Of a stretch of 64,000 bases of DNA, positions 20,671 through 29,642 are shown in pieces. The translations under genes and the position numbers were made by a program. The stretch comes from Clostridiales bacterium (GTDB lineage Bacteria; Bacillota; Clostridia; Saccharofermentanales; Saccharofermentanaceae), in NCBI GenBank assembly GCA_017940895.1, contig JAGAXM010000040.1, positions 1 to 64,000 of the forward strand, given 5' to 3'. How positions within the stretch are numbered: the first letter of the stretch is position 1; every line of letters begins with the position of its first letter. The notes under the pieces are model-generated. The model worked only from the letters and a program-made list of their open reading frames with translations. It made no database searches and was not told the origin of the DNA.

Positions 20671-23097
20671 TTATCTTAAGTGCGCGTCATATGTCTTCTC
20701 TAACTTGGCAAGGATAGCGTCGTAAGGTGCCTGAATGTCGGTATCAGCAAGAGTCTTGGTGTCATCTCTGAAGATAAGAGATACGGCAACGGACTTCTTG
20801 TTATCACCGAGTTTACTGTCTTCGTATACATCGAAGAACTCAACTTCCTTAAGCAGCTTACCGCCCGCAGACTTACATGTTCTTAAGATATCACCTACGG
20901 CAACATCCTTATTTACAACGACTGCGATATCTCTGGAGATACCCGGGAACTTAGGAATCTGCTTATAGACTCTTTCAGTCTTTGCTGCATTAATGAATGC
21001 CATTGACTCGAACTCGAAGAAACAAGCCTTCTCAGGTGCTTCAAATGCATCGGCAACCTCGGGGTGAATAATACCGATAACACCGCACTCTTTATTGTTT
21101 ACGAGAATCTTTGCTGTTCTTCCGGGGTGGAATGAAGGGTTATCAGTAAGCGGCTCGAATGCCAAAGATCTGATATCAAGCACCTTACCCAATTCCTCGA
21201 TAATGCCTCTTACATGATAGAAGATGCCTGCACTGTCCCCAACCGTATTGTCATAATAGAATCCGCTTACCGTAGGTCTTTCTTCAGGAAGATTAGCAGG
21301 ATCCGCATCAGGGATATAAACATAAGCAAGTTCGAATACCTTGGCAGAAGGCACACCTCTGTTGGAGTTTCTTGCAGCGATGCGAAGCATAGAAGGAAGC
21401 ATCGTTGTTCTCATTACTGAGGAGTCATCTCCCAAAGGATTGCTTATCTTAACCTGCTTACGAAGATCGCTGTCTTCGGCTACCTTCATAAGATCAAGAT
21501 CTGCGGGGCTCTCGAATGAATATGTGATAGCCTCGTAGAAACCGCAGGAAACAAGAGTGTTCCTGATCTTTTCGGCAAGGTTCTGCTCACGTGTTCTGCC
21601 GCCGAGAGTCGTTTCCTTACCGGAAAGAAGTGTCGGCTTAATGTTGTTATATCCGTAGAATCTGGCGATCTCCTCTGAGATATCAGCCTCGCCTTCAAGG
21701 TCGGGACGGAATGTGGGAGGAACGATCATCTCCTTGCCGTCTTCATCGGCAAATGTGCATCCTAAGTCAAGAAGAGTCTTTCTCATAAACTCTTCGGATG
21801 CTTCGATACCGATAAAACTGTTGATCCAATCAGGTCTGAATTCTATTCTTTTGACAGGACGTTTTGTGGGATATACATCGATAAGTCCCTTGCTTACTTT
21901 ACCGCAGCCGAGAAGCTCAACGAGCTCGCATGCACGATCGAGTGCTCTTAAGGCATTCTCGGGGTCGAGACCCTTCTCGTATCTTGAGGAAGCCTCGGTA
22001 CGAAGTCCGTTTCTGATGGCAGTCTTTCTGACACTTACTGCATTGAATGTAGCTGACTCGAAAAGGATGCTTGTCGTGCTCTCAAGAACTTCAGAGTTCT
22101 CGCCGCCCATTACACCAGCAATGGCACATACCTTCTCTTCATCGGCGATAACGAGAGTATCCTTATCAAGAATGTGCTCGTTGCCGTCGAGAGTAACGGT
22201 CTTCTCGCCGTCCTGTGCAGTACGTACAATGATATGATTGTTCTTAAGATAATCAAGGTCGAAAGCATGCATTGGCTGACCTAACTCAAGACAAACGTAA
22301 TTTGTGATGTCAACGATATTGTTAATAGGTCTCATACCTGCTGCAGTAAGTTTCTGTGCCATCCATTCGGGGGAAGGACCGATCTTAACGTCCTCTACCG
22401 TTCTGGAGCAGTAGCGGTAGCAAAGGTCGGGAGCCTGGATCTCGATCTTGGCTACATCCTCGGTATTAAGTGAACCTTCCTGCTTCAAAGTGCTGTTAAC
22501 AGGTCTGAATTCCTTGCCGATCGATACGGCAGCCTCACGACCGAGACCCTCGATGGAGAAACAGTCGGGTCTGTTGGATGTGATCTCATAGTCGATAGTT
22601 ACGAACGCATCAACGTTCAGGAACTCTCTCATATCAGTACCGAGTGCGGGACAGTTGTCGAGCTTGCTTAAGTCCCAAAGTCCGTACTCGTCTGCACCGG
22701 GCTTGCCGCTTACAACGGGTCCCAACTCCTCGCCGGAGCAGCACATGCCGAAGCTTTCAACTCCGCGGATCTTTCCCTTTTTGATAGTGATCTCGGGAAG
22801 AACTGCTCCAACTGCTGCGATAGGACAGATCATGCCCTCGTAAACATTGGGAGCTCCGCATACTATCTGTACATCGTGACCGATCTCATCTCTTCCGAAG
22901 TCAACCTTCAGGATGTGAAGATGATCTGAATCGGGGTGATCGGCTACGCTTAAGATCTTTCCTGCATAAACACCTGACAGCTTATAGTCGATTACTTCCT
23001 CAACCTTTGAACCTGTCAGTGTCATCTTATCTGCCAGTTCCTTGGCAGAAATATCAATATCTGTGAAATCCTTTAACCAAATTACGGGTGCTTTCAT
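20671..23097 (-). CDS. pheT: phenylalanyl-tRNA synthetase beta subunit
   Basis: 808 residues. With PheS forms the (alpha-beta)2 enzyme that charges tRNA-Phe. Domains in order: N-terminal B1 and tRNA-binding (OB) domain (IVCGAPNVYEG, SFGMCCS), B3/B4 editing domain, B5 DNA-binding-like domain, catalytic-like core (RTTMLPSMLRIAARN), and the ferredoxin-like anticodon-binding domain (FPGISRDIAVVV). Full length. The stop is followed by the Spo0A-like boxes. 15 bases separate it from pheS. Confidence 0.97.
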   Translation of the reverse strand: MKAPVIWLKDFTDIDISAKELADKMTLTGSKVEEVIDYKLSGVYAGKILSVADHPDSDHLHILKVDFGRDEIGHDVQIVCGAPNVYEGMICPIAAVGAVLPEITIKKGKIRGVESFGMCCSGEELGPVVSGKPGADEYGLWDLSKLDNCPALGTDMREFLNVDAFVTIDYEITSNRPDCFSIEGLGREAAVSIGKEFRPVNSTLKQEGSLNTEDVAKIEIQAPDLCYRYCSRTVEDVKIGPSPEWMAQKLTAAGMRPINNIVDITNYVCLELGQPMHAFDLDYLKNNHIIVRTAQDGEKTVTLDGNEHILDKDTLVIADEEKVCAIAGVMGGENSEVLESTTSILFESATFNAVSVRKTAIRNGLRTEASSRYEKGLDPENALRALDRACELVELLGCGKVSKGLIDVYPTKRPVKRIEFRPDWINSFIGIEASEEFMRKTLLDLGCTFADEDGKEMIVPPTFRPDLEGEADISEEIARFYGYNNIKPTLLSGKETTLGGRTREQNLAEKIRNTLVSCGFYEAITYSFESPADLDLMKVAEDSDLRKQVKISNPLGDDSSVMRTTMLPSMLRIAARNSNRGVPSAKVFELAYVYIPDADPANLPEERPTVSGFYYDNTVGDSAGIFYHVRGIIEELGKVLDIRSLAFEPLTDNPSFHPGRTAKILVNNKECGVIGIIHPEVADAFEAPEKACFFEFESMAFINAAKTERVYKQIPKFPGISRDIAVVVNKDVAVGDILRTCKSAGGKLLKEVEFFDVYEDSKLGDNKKSVAVSLIFRDDTKTLADTDIQAPYDAILAKLEKTYDAHLR

Positions 23098-23112
23098 CTG
23101 CTAATTGCCTCC

Positions 23113-24159
23113 TTACTTGAACTGCTTTAAGAAACGTACATCGTTCTCATAAAGAAGTCTGATGTCGTCAATGCCGTAACGACCCATAGTAGTTCTCTCG
23201 ACACCGATACCGAAAGCAAAACCGCTGTAAACAGAAGAATCAATTCCGCAGTTCTCAAGTACTTCGGGGTGAACCATACCGGCACCGAGAACCTCGATCC
23301 AGCCTTCTCCCTTACATACATTGCAGCCCTTGCCGCCGCACTTCCAGCATGTGAGGTCAACCTCTACGGAAGGCTCCGTGAACGGGAAATGGTGAGGTCT
23401 GAGTCTTACTTCAGTATTCTCACCAAACAACTTCTTGGCGAATAGACGAAGCGAGCCTACAAGGTCCCCCATTGTTACGCCCTTATCGACTACAAGTCCC
23501 TCGATCTGATGGAATACGGGAGAGTGTGTAGCATCAAGTGTATCCTGTCTGTATACCTTACCGGGGCAGACAACTTTGATCGGAGGCTTGCCGCCGTTCT
23601 TTGTAAGCTCTTCCATGATACGGATCTGCATACCGGAAGTCTGAGTTCTCAGGAGGATGTTATCGCTTACATAGAATGTATCCTGGGTATCTCTTGCCGG
23701 ATGTCCCTTAGGAATTCTCAAAAGCTCAAAGTTGTACTTATCATACTCAACTTCAGGACCTTCTCCGATACTGTATCCCAAACCGAGGAAGATATCACAG
23801 ATCTCGTTAATAGCATTATTAAGAGGATGTCTTGCTCCGCAACCCTCATAATGAGTAGGCAAAGTTACATCGATAACTTCCTTCTTAAGCTTATAAGAAC
23901 TCTCGAGAGCCTTCATCTTAGCCTGGCTCTGAGCGAATACTTCTTCCATCTTTGCACGGACTTCATTTACCATCTTACCTGCTTCAGGTCTTTCCTCAGG
24001 TGTGAGATTGCCCATGCCGCGAAGTACGCCGGTAAGCTTACCCTTCTTACCGAAATACTCAACTCTTATCTTCTCGATATCAGCAAGATTCTGTATCTCT
24101 TTAATCTTTTTTTCAAATTCTTCGCGGGTTTGATTCAGACTTTCCCGAAGATCGCTCAT
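23113..24159 (-). CDS. pheS: phenylalanyl-tRNA synthetase alpha subunit
   Basis: 348 residues. N-terminal coiled coil, then the class II synthetase core: motif 2 (DATHSPVFHQIEG), EVRLRPHHFPFTEPSVEVD, and motif 3 (FGIGVERTTMGRYGIDDIR). A Cys-rich loop (CWKCGGKGCNVCKGEGW) may bind zinc, as in several Firmicutes. The upstream gap of 55 bases is too short for a T-box leader. GGAGG lies before the start. Confidence 0.97.
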   Translation of the reverse strand: MSDLRESLNQTREEFEKKIKEIQNLADIEKIRVEYFGKKGKLTGVLRGMGNLTPEERPEAGKMVNEVRAKMEEVFAQSQAKMKALESSYKLKKEVIDVTLPTHYEGCGARHPLNNAINEICDIFLGLGYSIGEGPEVEYDKYNFELLRIPKGHPARDTQDTFYVSDNILLRTQTSGMQIRIMEELTKNGGKPPIKVVCPGKVYRQDTLDATHSPVFHQIEGLVVDKGVTMGDLVGSLRLFAKKLFGENTEVRLRPHHFPFTEPSVEVDLTCWKCGGKGCNVCKGEGWIEVLGAGMVHPEVLENCGIDSSVYSGFAFGIGVERTTMGRYGIDDIRLLYENDVRFLKQFK

Positions 24160-24214
24160 AAAACAAGCCTCCTTGAAAACTACACTTTAACTAAAAGAAT
24201 ATAACACAACCCCT

Positions 24215-24826
24215 TTAGAAATTAAAGAAAGGATTGCTTGCAAGCTCAATAGCAATAGTTGATGAAGGTCCGTGACCGGGGAAAACTTTGATCGAAGGAT
24301 CAAGCCCGGAAAGAAGACGTAACGATGACATTATCTGAGCGCTGTTTCCGCCGGGAAGATCCGTTCTTCCGCATGACCCGGCGAAAAGAGTATCTCCCGT
24401 AAACATGATCTTCTTCCCGTCAATTTCAAAAAGGAAACAGACGCTGCCTTTCGAGTGCCCGGGTGTTTTAATTACAGTAAGACCGTCAAACTCAAGATCA
24501 TCAATGCTTAATGGTACAGTTTCATAATTGCACTTTTCAGCAAAATAGGAAGATCCGTTATTTTCAGGATCAGTTAAAGCATCCATATCATCAGAAGATA
24601 TATAAACCTCTGCCTCCGGATACATCCTGCTCCATTCATCTACGGCATTAATATGGTCAAAATGCCCGTGGGTTATGAGTATATAATCCACTTTCGACGG
24701 GATATCCGATTCTTTAAGTCTGTCCGGATAAACAGACGGATCGATAATAAAAATCCCCGAATCTGTACTTAATATATACATATTCGAGGCTAAAGGTCCG
24801 TAAGGAAAGACTTTAAGATCTGTCAT
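24215..24826 (-). CDS. metallo-beta-lactamase fold hydrolase (glyoxalase II-like)
   Basis: 203 residues. The metal-binding THGHFDH motif, a later histidine in TPGHSKGSVCF, the metal-bridging Asp in FTGDTLF, and a final histidine in FPGHGPSS mark an MBL-fold hydrolase of the YcbL/GloB2 type. The likely substrate is a thioester such as S-lactoylglutathione or an analogue. It follows the MgsA-like gene by five bases, which suggests methylglyoxal chemistry, although that neighbour may not be active. Confidence 0.85.
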   Translation of the reverse strand: MTDLKVFPYGPLASNMYILSTDSGIFIIDPSVYPDRLKESDIPSKVDYILITHGHFDHINAVDEWSRMYPEAEVYISSDDMDALTDPENNGSSYFAEKCNYETVPLSIDDLEFDGLTVIKTPGHSKGSVCFLFEIDGKKIMFTGDTLFAGSCGRTDLPGGNSAQIMSSLRLLSGLDPSIKVFPGHGPSSTIAIELASNPFFNF

Positions 24827-24831
24827 GAGAT

Positions 24832-25236
24832 TCAGGAAACTCTTGTATCCTTGAGCCAGGTTCTGTAATCGAGGTCTCCCCTGTCGATCGCAAGTATAAG
24901 GATCTCGGCAGTAGCAAGATTGGTAGCATACGGAATATTATTGGAATCGCAGGTCTTAAGAAGATCTGATGATGCAGTGTCGCTGTCTGAAGCGGCATCT
25001 CTCAAATAGATAACACAGTCGATCTCATCGAATTCTGCTCTTGAAGCAAGCTGTTCAATTCCTCCAAGATAATCAACGTTAAGACCGGATACTTCAATGC
25101 CGACAGAAGACTTAAGATACTTCGCCGTGCTGTAAACCGATATAAGCTGATGCTTGGTGAGTAAGGTTTTATATGCTATACAGAAATTTACAAGAAGCTC
25201 GGTTTTACGGTTGTCAGCCATGAGCACGATCTTCAT
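24832..25236 (-). CDS. methylglyoxal synthase-like protein, active site not conserved
   Basis: 134 residues. The MGS fold is recognisable from the C-terminal IPYATNLATAEIL and the central GG..Q..S pattern. However, compared with E. coli MgsA from memory, the histidine of AHDHCK is lost (here ADNRK), GGDQQ reads GGIEQ so the catalytic Asp71 is absent, and the His98/Asp101 segment is replaced by DAASDSD. It may bind a ligand without synthase activity. GGAGG before ATG. Confidence 0.7.
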   Translation of the reverse strand: MKIVLMADNRKTELLVNFCIAYKTLLTKHQLISVYSTAKYLKSSVGIEVSGLNVDYLGGIEQLASRAEFDEIDCVIYLRDAASDSDTASSDLLKTCDSNNIPYATNLATAEILILAIDRGDLDYRTWLKDTRVS

Positions 25237-25266
25237 ACCAAATTTCCTCCATTTAAAACTATAGAT

Positions 25267-25295
25267 ATTGTATAAAAAAGTATGAGAAAAAACAA
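25267..25295 (-). promoter_or_regulatory. candidate promoter of the MgsA-like and MBL genes
   Basis: Minus-strand TTGTTT, 17-bp spacer, TACAAT, in an AT-rich 103-bp gap after the PBP2 gene. Confidence 0.45.
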
Positions 25296-25339
25296 TAATA
25301 TATTGTCAAATGTAATAAATATTAGATAAATTTGATAAT

Positions 25340-27643
25340 TTATACTTCTGCAGGCTCATCCGGCACAACAGCCGGTATCAGTGCATCAAGATCATCTCCT
25401 GTAATCGGAACCAGATCAAGCATCTGCTCTGCTCTTGTAGGTGCTACATCGAAGTAAGCCGAGAGCAGTCTCTGAGCAATGATAGCAGTCGATGATCCCC
25501 ACTCACCTCTTTCTACAACAAGAGCAATGGCTATCTCGGGATCTTCTGCAGGAGCATAGCATACGAACAGACCGTTACTGTACTCTTTTCGAATCTCTTC
25601 GTAACCCGTCTCAGCCGTACCAGTCTTACAGACGACATCCACGGGGAAGTTAGAAAAGATATCCTGAGCAGTACCGGGCCATGTCGAAGTTCCAGTAACA
25701 ACGCATCTCATGGCATATCTTACCGCTTCAATGTTAGGTTCGCTGATATCAAGAGGAACAGACTGGGTTTGTCCTTCGTAAAGGACGGTACCGTCAACTG
25801 CCGTTACATTATCGATTACATACGGAGTAACGAGCCTGTTGGTTGCAATACCTGCGGTATAACGGCAAAGCTGCATGATAGTAAAGCAGTTATCGAACTG
25901 ACCGATAGCGGACTGAGCAGTATCAGCAGGGAACCAGGTACGGTCGTACTCGTATTCGTGAAGCCTTATCTTGGTCTCACGGCTGGCCCTGACTCCCCTT
26001 ATCTCACCTGGGAGATCGATTCCGGTATACTCACCGAGTCCCATTCTTTCGCCCATGGCATCGATATTGTCGATACCGGTATCTACGCCGAGTCTCATGA
26101 AGTAAATATTGCAGGAAGTTGCCATCGCACCGTTAAGATCAAGAGGTCCGTGACCTCCGTCTGCAAACTCGAGACATCTGAACGTCCATCCGCCGATATC
26201 AATAGGAGAATCGCATGAATACCATGTAGATCCGGGTGAAATGATACCGTTCTCGAGAGCGGCAAGTGCTGTACACATCTTAAATGTAGAGCCCGGTGCA
26301 TACTGTGACATGATCGCTCTGTTCCAAAGAGGCATGTCTTCTGCCGTAATATCCTCATATTCTCCGAGACCCAGGTAATACTGAAGCTGCTCCTCTGCCC
26401 TCTCGTCGCCGTACATGGAAAGAACGAAGTCGTTAGGGTCGAAGTTCGGATAAGATCCCATCGCGAGTACTGCTCCCGAATTAACATCCATAACAACGAA
26501 AGCGCCTGCATTCGCGGTCTTATAACCTGTCTGCTCGATAATTTCGGCATTCATGGCATCTTCGATATAAGTCTTGAGTGCCTCGATACCAACTCTTTGC
26601 AGGTCAGTATCAATAGTTAACTGAACGGTCGCGCCGCTTTGTGCAGGCGTACCGTAATATGACGGGAAGAACACTCCCTCCTGCCCCTGCGTCGTCCATG
26701 TGTTGTAAGTTGAGATACCGGAACTTCCGTGCAGATATCTTTCCATCTGGGATTCGACTCCGGACTGTCCTACCAGGTCGCTGTTGGAATAACCGTAAGG
26801 CGCCAAAGTGGCGAGTGATTCCTGAGAGATCCTTCCTACATACCCGACAACGTGACTTGATAACTGAGCCTGCGGAGTATAAGTACGTCTGTAAGTCTTG
26901 GTCGTAATGATGCCCATATAGTGATAATTCTGCTCATTAAATATCGTAACGAGCTCATCCGGGACATTAGTCGCGATCTCTACAGGAGTTCCTGTCTGGA
27001 ACGACCAGTTATCTTTAAAAATTTGGAAGCGTATTCTGATTATCCTGTACGCTTCTTCCTCGGTATAGGTCGTATCCAGCTCGAAAAGCTGTCTTAAATA
27101 TAGATAGAATACCTGAGGATCTGTCTTAACATAATTATCTGAATAAGTAACAATAATGCCTTCAGAATAATCATCAAGATCAAACAGATTGTGATCTGTC
27201 TGCCAAAGTCTTATCTCTTCTTCACTCTTAAGGAATCTGAAAGGCTCTGTAGCAAAATAATCGTCGAGCTCGGATTCGCTGATGCAGTTATACTGATCGA
27301 ACAGATAACTCAATTCCAGACACATTGCATTAAGATCATCATTCTCCATATAAGCATTGGAAATCATGACTGTGTTTACTTCCTGGGATGTGGCAAGCAC
27401 GATACCGTTGGCATCGATAATATCGCCTCTGGGGGCATTTACGATATATTGACGGGATACACCTTCCGAAGAAGCGGAGATCGTTCTCTGATAACCCGAG
27501 AACTGCAATGCGGCAGTCATATACAGAATGATCGCGCCAAACACACAGAATATCAGTCCCAACAGAAAATATCTGTTGTTTATGACACCCAGCAGTTCTG
27601 TTAACGCAGACTCCTGTTTATTGCTGTTTACATTGTCAGCCAA
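25340..27643 (-). CDS. mrdA: penicillin-binding protein 2 (elongasome transpeptidase)
   Basis: 767 residues. One N-terminal membrane anchor (YFLLGLIFCVFGAIILYM), a dimerisation domain with the ANGIVLATSQ-type start, and the transpeptidase domain with STFK (in YAPGSTFK), SCN and KTG. Cross-links peptidoglycan during rod growth with RodA and MreCD. Start is a TTG at 27643 with AGGAG upstream, overlapping the mreD stop by 16 bases. The order mreC-mreD-mrdA is the classical cell-shape operon. Confidence 0.93.
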   Translation of the reverse strand: MADNVNSNKQESALTELLGVINNRYFLLGLIFCVFGAIILYMTAALQFSGYQRTISASSEGVSRQYIVNAPRGDIIDANGIVLATSQEVNTVMISNAYMENDDLNAMCLELSYLFDQYNCISESELDDYFATEPFRFLKSEEEIRLWQTDHNLFDLDDYSEGIIVTYSDNYVKTDPQVFYLYLRQLFELDTTYTEEEAYRIIRIRFQIFKDNWSFQTGTPVEIATNVPDELVTIFNEQNYHYMGIITTKTYRRTYTPQAQLSSHVVGYVGRISQESLATLAPYGYSNSDLVGQSGVESQMERYLHGSSGISTYNTWTTQGQEGVFFPSYYGTPAQSGATVQLTIDTDLQRVGIEALKTYIEDAMNAEIIEQTGYKTANAGAFVVMDVNSGAVLAMGSYPNFDPNDFVLSMYGDERAEEQLQYYLGLGEYEDITAEDMPLWNRAIMSQYAPGSTFKMCTALAALENGIISPGSTWYSCDSPIDIGGWTFRCLEFADGGHGPLDLNGAMATSCNIYFMRLGVDTGIDNIDAMGERMGLGEYTGIDLPGEIRGVRASRETKIRLHEYEYDRTWFPADTAQSAIGQFDNCFTIMQLCRYTAGIATNRLVTPYVIDNVTAVDGTVLYEGQTQSVPLDISEPNIEAVRYAMRCVVTGTSTWPGTAQDIFSNFPVDVVCKTGTAETGYEEIRKEYSNGLFVCYAPAEDPEIAIALVVERGEWGSSTAIIAQRLLSAYFDVAPTRAEQMLDLVPITGDDLDALIPAVVPDEPAEV

Positions 27644-28245
27644 GAGTTATCTCCTTTCCTTTTCTCATCTATAAGAACAGGGTTAACGCCCTTTTTATAA
27701 GGTCCTAAGAATCTCAGTAATAAGTATATCGGAACGGCGGCTATAAGATTAAGCACAGTTTGAGGCAATACAGATCTTGTGATTATCTGAGATAATCCCA
27801 TGTTATATGTAAGACCGGGAACCAGATTAGACCACAAAAAAATCAGAAAATGACCGACTATCTTATACAGAAGAGTTGCCGTCACAACCGACAGGAATGC
27901 AAGCAGAAAATTCCTTTCGATCCTTACCGTAAAGAAAGACGATCCGTAAGCAGCCGCGGCTACCATAAGAAACAGACCGATACCCAAAGCGGTCGTAACA
28001 GTGCCGTCCAGCGTGGTAATTGAAGGTGCCGAGAAATAGTCTCTTATTATTCCGGCCAAAGCACCGAATACAATACCGTCATAAAACCCGAACATATAAG
28101 AAACCAAAACAACGAGCACAAACAGAAGATCTGCTCTGATACCGTAAAAAGTCAGTATTCCCGAGAATGTTACCTGTACAGTCGAGAATAACAACAGATA
28201 TAAAGCATATACAATGAACTTACGAATCTGCTGCGGCCGTCTCAT
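27628..28245 (-). CDS. mreD: rod-shape protein MreD
   Basis: 205 residues from ATG 28245, which lies inside the last codons of mreC. Five to six hydrophobic segments after a basic N-terminus (MRRPQQIRKF), typical of MreD, an integral membrane protein of the elongasome that links MreC to the synthesis enzymes. Context between mreC and mrdA confirms the call. Confidence 0.88.
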   Translation of the reverse strand: MRRPQQIRKFIVYALYLLLFSTVQVTFSGILTFYGIRADLLFVLVVLVSYMFGFYDGIVFGALAGIIRDYFSAPSITTLDGTVTTALGIGLFLMVAAAAYGSSFFTVRIERNFLLAFLSVVTATLLYKIVGHFLIFLWSNLVPGLTYNMGLSQIITRSVLPQTVLNLIAAVPIYLLLRFLGPYKKGVNPVLIDEKRKGDNSWLTM

Positions 28246-29104
28246 TAGTTTCCTGCACTTCTTCCTCGAACGGAACCATGATGAAGATATCATTAAGATC
28301 CTCGATGTCGGAATAAGGTCTTAAGGTTGCAGTAATATTCAATTCATTTGAAGTATCAACAGACTCGATAACACCGATCGGAATACCCTGAGGGAACAGA
28401 CCTCCGTCACCGGATGTAACGATCTCATCACCTACATTCGGGATAGTATCGGGGTCGATACCCGTAACAAGACATAATCCCTGCTGCTTAAGTGAAGCAT
28501 CTCCTACGATAAGGAAAGTAGCACCGTTTACGGCATTAACCTTACCGCTGACCTGAAATCCTTCGTGAAGCAGCAGAAGTATATCGGAGTCATCTTCATT
28601 TACTTCGATAACCCTGCCGACGAGATTCATTCTTACATCTACTACGGCAAGAGACTGGCCCTGCTCAAGATAAATGCCGTCGGAATTACCTGCTCCTACC
28701 CTGATTACGGAGAACCATTCGTCAGATTCACGCGAAAGAACAGAGGCTCCGAAGATATCGTAATTACTGAAAACCTCCCTGATATGGAAAGCTTCCTGCA
28801 ATTCTTCATATCTTATCGAAGCCTCTTCATTCTGATTGAGCTGATACTGAAGCTCGGCGATCTCTGCTCTTAACTGTTCATTCTCATTTCGTATGGCAAT
28901 ACCGTCTGTAAGCGCAGCCCAGAATGCCGATATGGAATTACCGCTGTACTTTACAGCCTTCTGAACAGGGTTAACTACAGCACCGACCGGCTTAAGAAGT
29001 GAGTTGATCGGACTTCCCGGCAAAGAGCCGAGTACGATAACAGCCAGAAGTATAAGCAGGGTTACCGCTGTTAAGAACCGCTTGTTAAGGAGCAGTCTTC
29101 GCAT
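28220..29104 (-). CDS. mreC: rod-shape protein MreC
   Basis: 294 residues. N-terminal membrane segment, SPINSLLKPVGAVV, a coiled coil (about 70-100), and the two beta-barrel domain with GDEIVTSGDGGLFPQGIPIG, the MreC hallmark. Bitopic membrane protein that organises PBP2 and MreD. Starts five bases after the SEC-C gene ends, so they may be co-transcribed. Confidence 0.93.
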   Translation of the reverse strand: MRRLLLNKRFLTAVTLLILLAVIVLGSLPGSPINSLLKPVGAVVNPVQKAVKYSGNSISAFWAALTDGIAIRNENEQLRAEIAELQYQLNQNEEASIRYEELQEAFHIREVFSNYDIFGASVLSRESDEWFSVIRVGAGNSDGIYLEQGQSLAVVDVRMNLVGRVIEVNEDDSDILLLLHEGFQVSGKVNAVNGATFLIVGDASLKQQGLCLVTGIDPDTIPNVGDEIVTSGDGGLFPQGIPIGVIESVDTSNELNITATLRPYSDIEDLNDIFIMVPFEEEVQETNETAAADS

Positions 29105-29108
29105 TTTA

Positions 29109-29630
29109 TCAGTTTACTTTTTTACCGCAGCAATTCTTGTATTTCTTGCCGGATCCGCAAGGACAGGGATCGTTTCTTCCGACTTTGTTGGAGTGAGCGA
29201 TGTTAGCCTCTCTGTACTCACGTGCGATCTGAGCTGTCTGGTTCTCATCAAGTACATTCTTCCATGAAGAAAGCTTGAATAACCATGATGCCTTGGCATC
29301 TCTCATGTTGTAGTAGAGCTTCTCGTAATCGATATCGAGGTCGATCTCGGTATCATCATCGACACTCTCTACATCGAACTCACCCTTCAATGATGTCTTG
29401 ATACCGTCGAGGAAACCTACGAAGATATCCATCGTATCCTTATTGAAGCCGAGCTTCTTAGCAAGTTCGGAAGCCTTGCCGGAAGTAAACTCCTTATTGT
29501 CAGGATAAGCGGAAAGGATCTTATCGTAAGCATCCTTCTCCATTGAATAATAAGTGTTGATGTAATGAGTATAGGAAGTCTGATCCTTTACATTCTCGGA
29601 ATTGTCGATCCATGTCTCATAATAAGTCAT
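29109..29630 (-). CDS. SEC-C motif protein
   Basis: 173 residues. The N-terminal 145 residues are acidic, helical and unrecognised; the tail [21 protein letters not shown] is a SEC-C zinc motif nearly identical to the SecA tail at 14515, also at DNA level. In SecA this motif binds SecB or ribosomes, so this protein may act on the same partners. It lies just before mreC. Confidence 0.75.
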   Translation of the reverse strand: MTYYETWIDNSENVKDQTSYTHYINTYYSMEKDAYDKILSAYPDNKEFTSGKASELAKKLGFNKDTMDIFVGFLDGIKTSLKGEFDVESVDDDTEIDLDIDYEKLYYNMRDAKASWLFKLSSWKNVLDENQTAQIAREYREANIAHSNKVGRNDPCPCGSGKKYKNCCGKKVN

Positions 29631-29642
29631 AGTATTTCTCCT

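Noticed and set aside
24160..24214. T-box riboswitch before pheS
   Set aside because: Only 55 bases separate pheS from the upstream gene, too short for a T-box, and no T-box sequence is visible.
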